This document shows, one piece after another, positions 60,371 through 64,000 of a DNA stretch of 64,000 nt. The stretch spans positions 53,004,907 to 53,068,906 of the forward strand of contig NC_084463.1 of assembly GCF_027409185.1 (NCBI RefSeq), given 5' to 3'. The position numbers were made by a program, and so were the translations under genes. Source of the DNA: Cynocephalus volans. Taxonomy: Eukaryota; Chordata; Mammalia; Dermoptera; Cynocephalidae. Position 1 is the first letter of the stretch. Each line of letters opens with the position of its first letter. Below the pieces are notes generated by a model that was not told where the DNA came from, searched no databases, and worked only from the letters and a program-made list of their open reading frames with translations.

Positions 60371-61234
60371 GATTGTTTGAGAGTTGAGTTCAAAGTTAGC
60401 ATTTTTCTGTTTTCTTTTTGGAAATCATTCAGAAGAAAAAAACACAATGAGAAATGTACAGGAGACTATTTTTGTGAGATTAGAAGACCACCAAAATGTC
60501 AATGCACAAAACAAAAGCTTTCAAAAGAAATGAATTATCAAGTGGTGTTCCATATACCGGAAATTGGGAATAGAATACAAGTTGATTTGAAAAAGCATCA
60601 AAAGGGGATATTTTTCAAAGATAGTGAGAATAACCTTGGATGCAGAACCAAATATTTTAGAACAGAAGTGGGTGTCTAGGGTGGAGAACAAGTTTCCTTT
60701 ATTGTAATTGTTTATGAGAAGCAGAGGAAGTCAGGTTAAATGAGAAACTAGGGTGGAGAAAAGGATATATTATTATTTGAAAAACTTCCACTTTCTTTAA
60801 GCCATTTTCTAAGTGAGTAGTGTAAAGCATATAAATATAAATACAAAATCCATATCCTCAGCCATGTTCCTGCATATGTGATAAAAAATTGGCTCACTTC
60901 TTTACTTGAAAGTAGCTGAAGGAATACCTAGCCATCTTCATAATGAAATAATGAGAAAATGGCAGCAGCAGACACCCATAGTTATAAAAATAAAACAGAG
61001 AAAATGGTGCAAAGAAATGAAAGGTGCTTAGTTGAAAACTACAAGTAGGCAGAAGGTAAGAATTCTTAACAAACATTTACTCATAAATTAAAATTCATAT
61101 ATAAACAAGGAAAGAAAAACATGATATAACTATAGAAAATATATTAGTTCAATATTCTGTTGTCAGTAAGAAAAAATTCCATAAACTCCTGAAACCAATA
61201 TCCATTATTAATTTTTTATTTTTTCTCTTTTCAG

Positions 61235-63582
61235 ACTTCCAGATAGATAATGACCTAGTGGAGAGGAACCAAGAAAGTCATCAAAGATGTTTGCAGAAAA
61301 TTGTAATCACAAACAGTAACACATCAGCTGAGGAGAGAGTTGTGTTAGGAAAATCATTTTATTTGAATTCACATCATATTTTAAAACTGATTATAAATAG
61401 TGGAAACTATTCAGGAAAGGGACCTGAGGAGTTTTGCGTATGTCAGAATTCACTTCTTCTTCAAGAGCCTGATGAGATGCCTGCTGGAGAGAAACTTGAT
61501 CTCCATGATGTAACTGGAAATTTGCCCAGATATCATGAGCATCTTAGTCAGCATCCCAATATTCAAACTGGGAAGCAGCCTTTAGAATACAGTGGAAAAG
61601 GGAAATCCTCCAACACAGAGCCTATAATATTTACATATAAAAAGATTCATATGGATGAGACCACCAATAAGTATAACAAATATGAAAAAGTGTGTGGTAA
61701 CTCAGCTGTCATTGCCCAAGTAAGAAATCAGGTAGAAAGGAAAAGTTTTCAATGTGGTATATGTGGGAAAATGTTATATAAAAAATCTGAACTCACTAAA
61801 CATCAGATTATGCACTCAGGAGAGAAGCACTATAAATATACTGAATGTGAACAATCTTTTATTAAGAAATTACACCTTACCTCTCATCAGAAAACACCTA
61901 CGCAGGAGAAGCTTAATGGTTGTAGTGAAGATGAGAAAATTTTTTGTCAAAAGTCAGACCTTACAATGCATCAGAGCATTTACACAGGAGAAATCTACTA
62001 TGGAAGTATTAACTGTGGAAAAAGCTTCCATGAGAATTCACTTCTCAGGCATCCTGAGAGAAATCACACAGGTGAAATACTGGATGGACAAAACAAATGT
62101 AGAAAATTTTTCGACCATGAGTCTGCCACCACTGTATATCAAAGAATTCACACAAGTGAGAAAGCTTGTAAAGAATATAAAAAAACTTTGTACAGTAATA
62201 AATGTGGTAAAACCTTTCATCAAAAGTCACACCACAACAGCCATCAGAGAATTCACACTGGTGAGAAACCATGTGAATGTAAAGAATGTAGGAAAGCTTT
62301 CCTCTATAAGTCTGTCCATATTTTACATCAGAGATCTCAAACAGGTGAGAATCTACATGAATGTAAAGAATTTGGAAGAGATTATAACCAAAAGTCTCAT
62401 CTCAGCCACCATCAGAGAATTCACACAGGTGAGAAACTGTATGAATGTAAAGACTGTGGAAAAACTTTTCACTGGAAGTCACTCCTCAGCAGCCATCAGA
62501 TAACTCACACAGGTGAGAAACCATACGAATGTGAAGAATGTGGAAAAGGTTTTAAACAAAAGTCAATTCTCAGCATGCATCAGAGAATACACACAGGTGA
62601 GAAACCATATGAATGTAAAGAATGTGGAAAAGCTTTTAACCAAAAGTCATGCCTCAGCATGCATCAGAGAATTCACACAGGAGAGAAACCATATGAATGC
62701 AAAGAATGTGGAAAAGCTTTTATCCGAAAGGCAGATCTCATCAGGCATGAGAGAACTCACACAGGTGAGAAACTGTACAAATGTAAAGTATGTGGAAAAG
62801 CTTTTAGTGAAAAGTCATACCTCAGCATTCATCAGAGAATTCACACAGGTGAGAAACCATATGAATGTAAAGACTGTGGAAAATCTTTTATCCAAAAGTC
62901 AAAGTTCAGCAGACATGAGAGAACTCACACAGGTGAGAAACCATATGAATGTAAAATATGTGGAAAAGCTTTTCCATGGAAGTCACTCCTCAGCAGCCAT
63001 CAGAGAATTCATACAGGTGAGAAACTGTATGAATGTAAAGAATGTGGAAAATCTTTTCCCTGGAAGTCACTCCTCAACAGCCATCAGAGAATTCACACAG
63101 GTGAGAAACCATATGAATGTAAAGAATGTGGAAAAACTTTTAACCGAAAGTCATTCCTCAGCATTCATCAGAGAATTCACACAGGTGACAAATCATACGA
63201 ATGTAAAGACTGTGGAAAAGCTTTTACCCAAAAGTCAGACATCAGCAGGCATGAGAGAATTCACACAGGTGAGAAACCATATGAATGTAAAGACTGTGGG
63301 AAAGCTTTTACCCAAAAGTCAAACCTCAGAATTCATCAGAGAACTCACACTGGTGAGAAACCATATGAATGTAAGGAGTGCAGAAAAGCTTTTACCCAAA
63401 AATCATACCTCAGCATTCATCAGAGAATTCACAAAGATGAGAAACCATATGAATGCAAAGAATGTGGAAAAGCTTTTACCCAAAAGTCAAACCTCAGCAG
63501 CCATCAGAGAATTTGCAAAGGTGCAAAACCATGTGAATGTAAGGAACATGAGAAAACAGTTTACTGTATCTCACCACAATAG
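61235..63582 (+). CDS. C2H2 zinc-finger exon (KRAB-ZNF DNA-binding part)
   Basis: The exon follows a pyrimidine tract and TTTTCAG (61228-61234). In phase 1 it opens with the [16 protein letters not shown] spacer common in KRAB-ZNFs and ends at TAG 63580-63582. Numbering from 61258: finger 1 (residues 164-186) is intact. Seven or so degenerate fingers follow (about 192-390), each missing one or more Cys or His. Fingers 9-20 (about 395-725) are 12 consecutive intact C-X2-C-X12-H-X3-H units at strict 28-residue spacing with mostly TGEKP-type linkers. The last unit (731-753) ends in Cys instead of His. Such arrays bind DNA, often of retroelements, in the nucleus. I cannot name an orthologue. Confidence 0.93.
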
Positions 63583-64000
63583 ACCTGTACAAATTCATGC
63601 ATGGGAAAATCCCAATTATTTTGATGACTGGGAAAAGGTTTTTCCATAAATCACACTTCAGGTTTCATCACAGAACTTACACCTTGGTATTGGAGGTTCG
63701 CTCCAGGAGCCCCTGTTGATGTAAACACTTAAAAATGATCAAGCACCTTCTATAAATGGTGTACTGTTTCAATATTACCTATGCACTTTTTTTGTGTCCT
63801 TTTCATGTTGAGTAGATCATATTACTGAATACAGTAGGAAACCCTTGTAAATAGTTTTTATACTGTGTTGTTTTTTTACATGTATTATAGTTCTATTTTT
63901 ATTTTTTTTATTTTTAAGAGTTTTTATAAGTGTTTGATTGAAGTGTGACCCTGAGATATAGAAAGAGGTTAATAATTGTGAAAACATCGTTTTTCAGCAG
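63583..64000 (+). other. Zinc-finger gene 3'UTR (start)
   Basis: Sequence after the stop. The first 70 bp still look like a decayed extra finger. No AATAAA signal was found before the window ends, so the transcript probably continues past the edge. Confidence 0.5.

Noticed and set aside
62513..63649. A 378-codon open frame overlapping the zinc-finger exon in another frame
   Set aside because: It is the shifted reading of the 84-bp finger repeats; repeated codons simply lack stops in that frame.

Overview
The window is vertebrate nuclear DNA from a placental mammal. It is intron-rich, AT-rich and dominated by retrotransposons. The lineage clue is a set of about fifteen tRNA-Ile-like SINEs, some monomeric and some dimeric. 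From memory these resemble the CYN SINEs of colugos (Dermoptera); no Alu, B1/B2, carnivore or ruminant SINEs were seen. A colugo-like genome is my best guess, but it is inference, and some bats also carry tRNA-derived SINEs that I cannot exclude.

Only one host gene is convincing: a KRAB/C2H2 zinc-finger gene on the + strand. It has a canonical 127-bp KRAB-A exon (59246-59372), a KRAB-B-like exon whose 3' splice site looks damaged (59601-59693), and a long zinc-finger exon (61235-63582) with 12 consecutive intact fingers. A GC-rich promoter and probable non-coding exon 1 lie about 20 kb upstream (about 38.5-39.3 kb). The same promoter block occurs in inverted orientation at positions 1-1910, so the window holds two head-to-head paralogous promoters about 37 kb apart. 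The left one should drive a minus-strand paralogue beyond the window edge.

Between and inside these lie nested insertions. At 3.65-11.8 kb an old L1 holds a truncated younger L1, which holds a full-length antisense L1 (4631-11453) with a 16-bp target duplication. That L1 has a 1275-codon ORF2 broken by only four stops. At 11.8-17.5 kb there is an antisense gamma-type ERV (ERV1) interrupted by a 2.7-kb composite element. At 24.3-32.5 kb a 92-bp tandem repeat array is followed by a sense ERV (ERV2), interrupted by a second copy of the composite. At 47.4-55.7 kb an almost complete but decayed gamma-type provirus (ERV3) with both LTRs and a 4-bp target duplication sits inside another old L1.

The most unusual object is the composite element (13607-16349 and about 28452-30324). 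It has an L1-5'UTR-like head, an 80-bp VNTR (about 17 units in copy 1, about 3 in copy 2), a short segment homologous to the L1 ORF2 endonuclease region, a purine-rich stretch and an A-rich tail. This layout recalls SVA-type composite retrotransposons but is built from different parts. I do not recognise it as a named family. A degenerate telomere-like GTTAGG tract (about 35.0-35.56 kb) is also notable.
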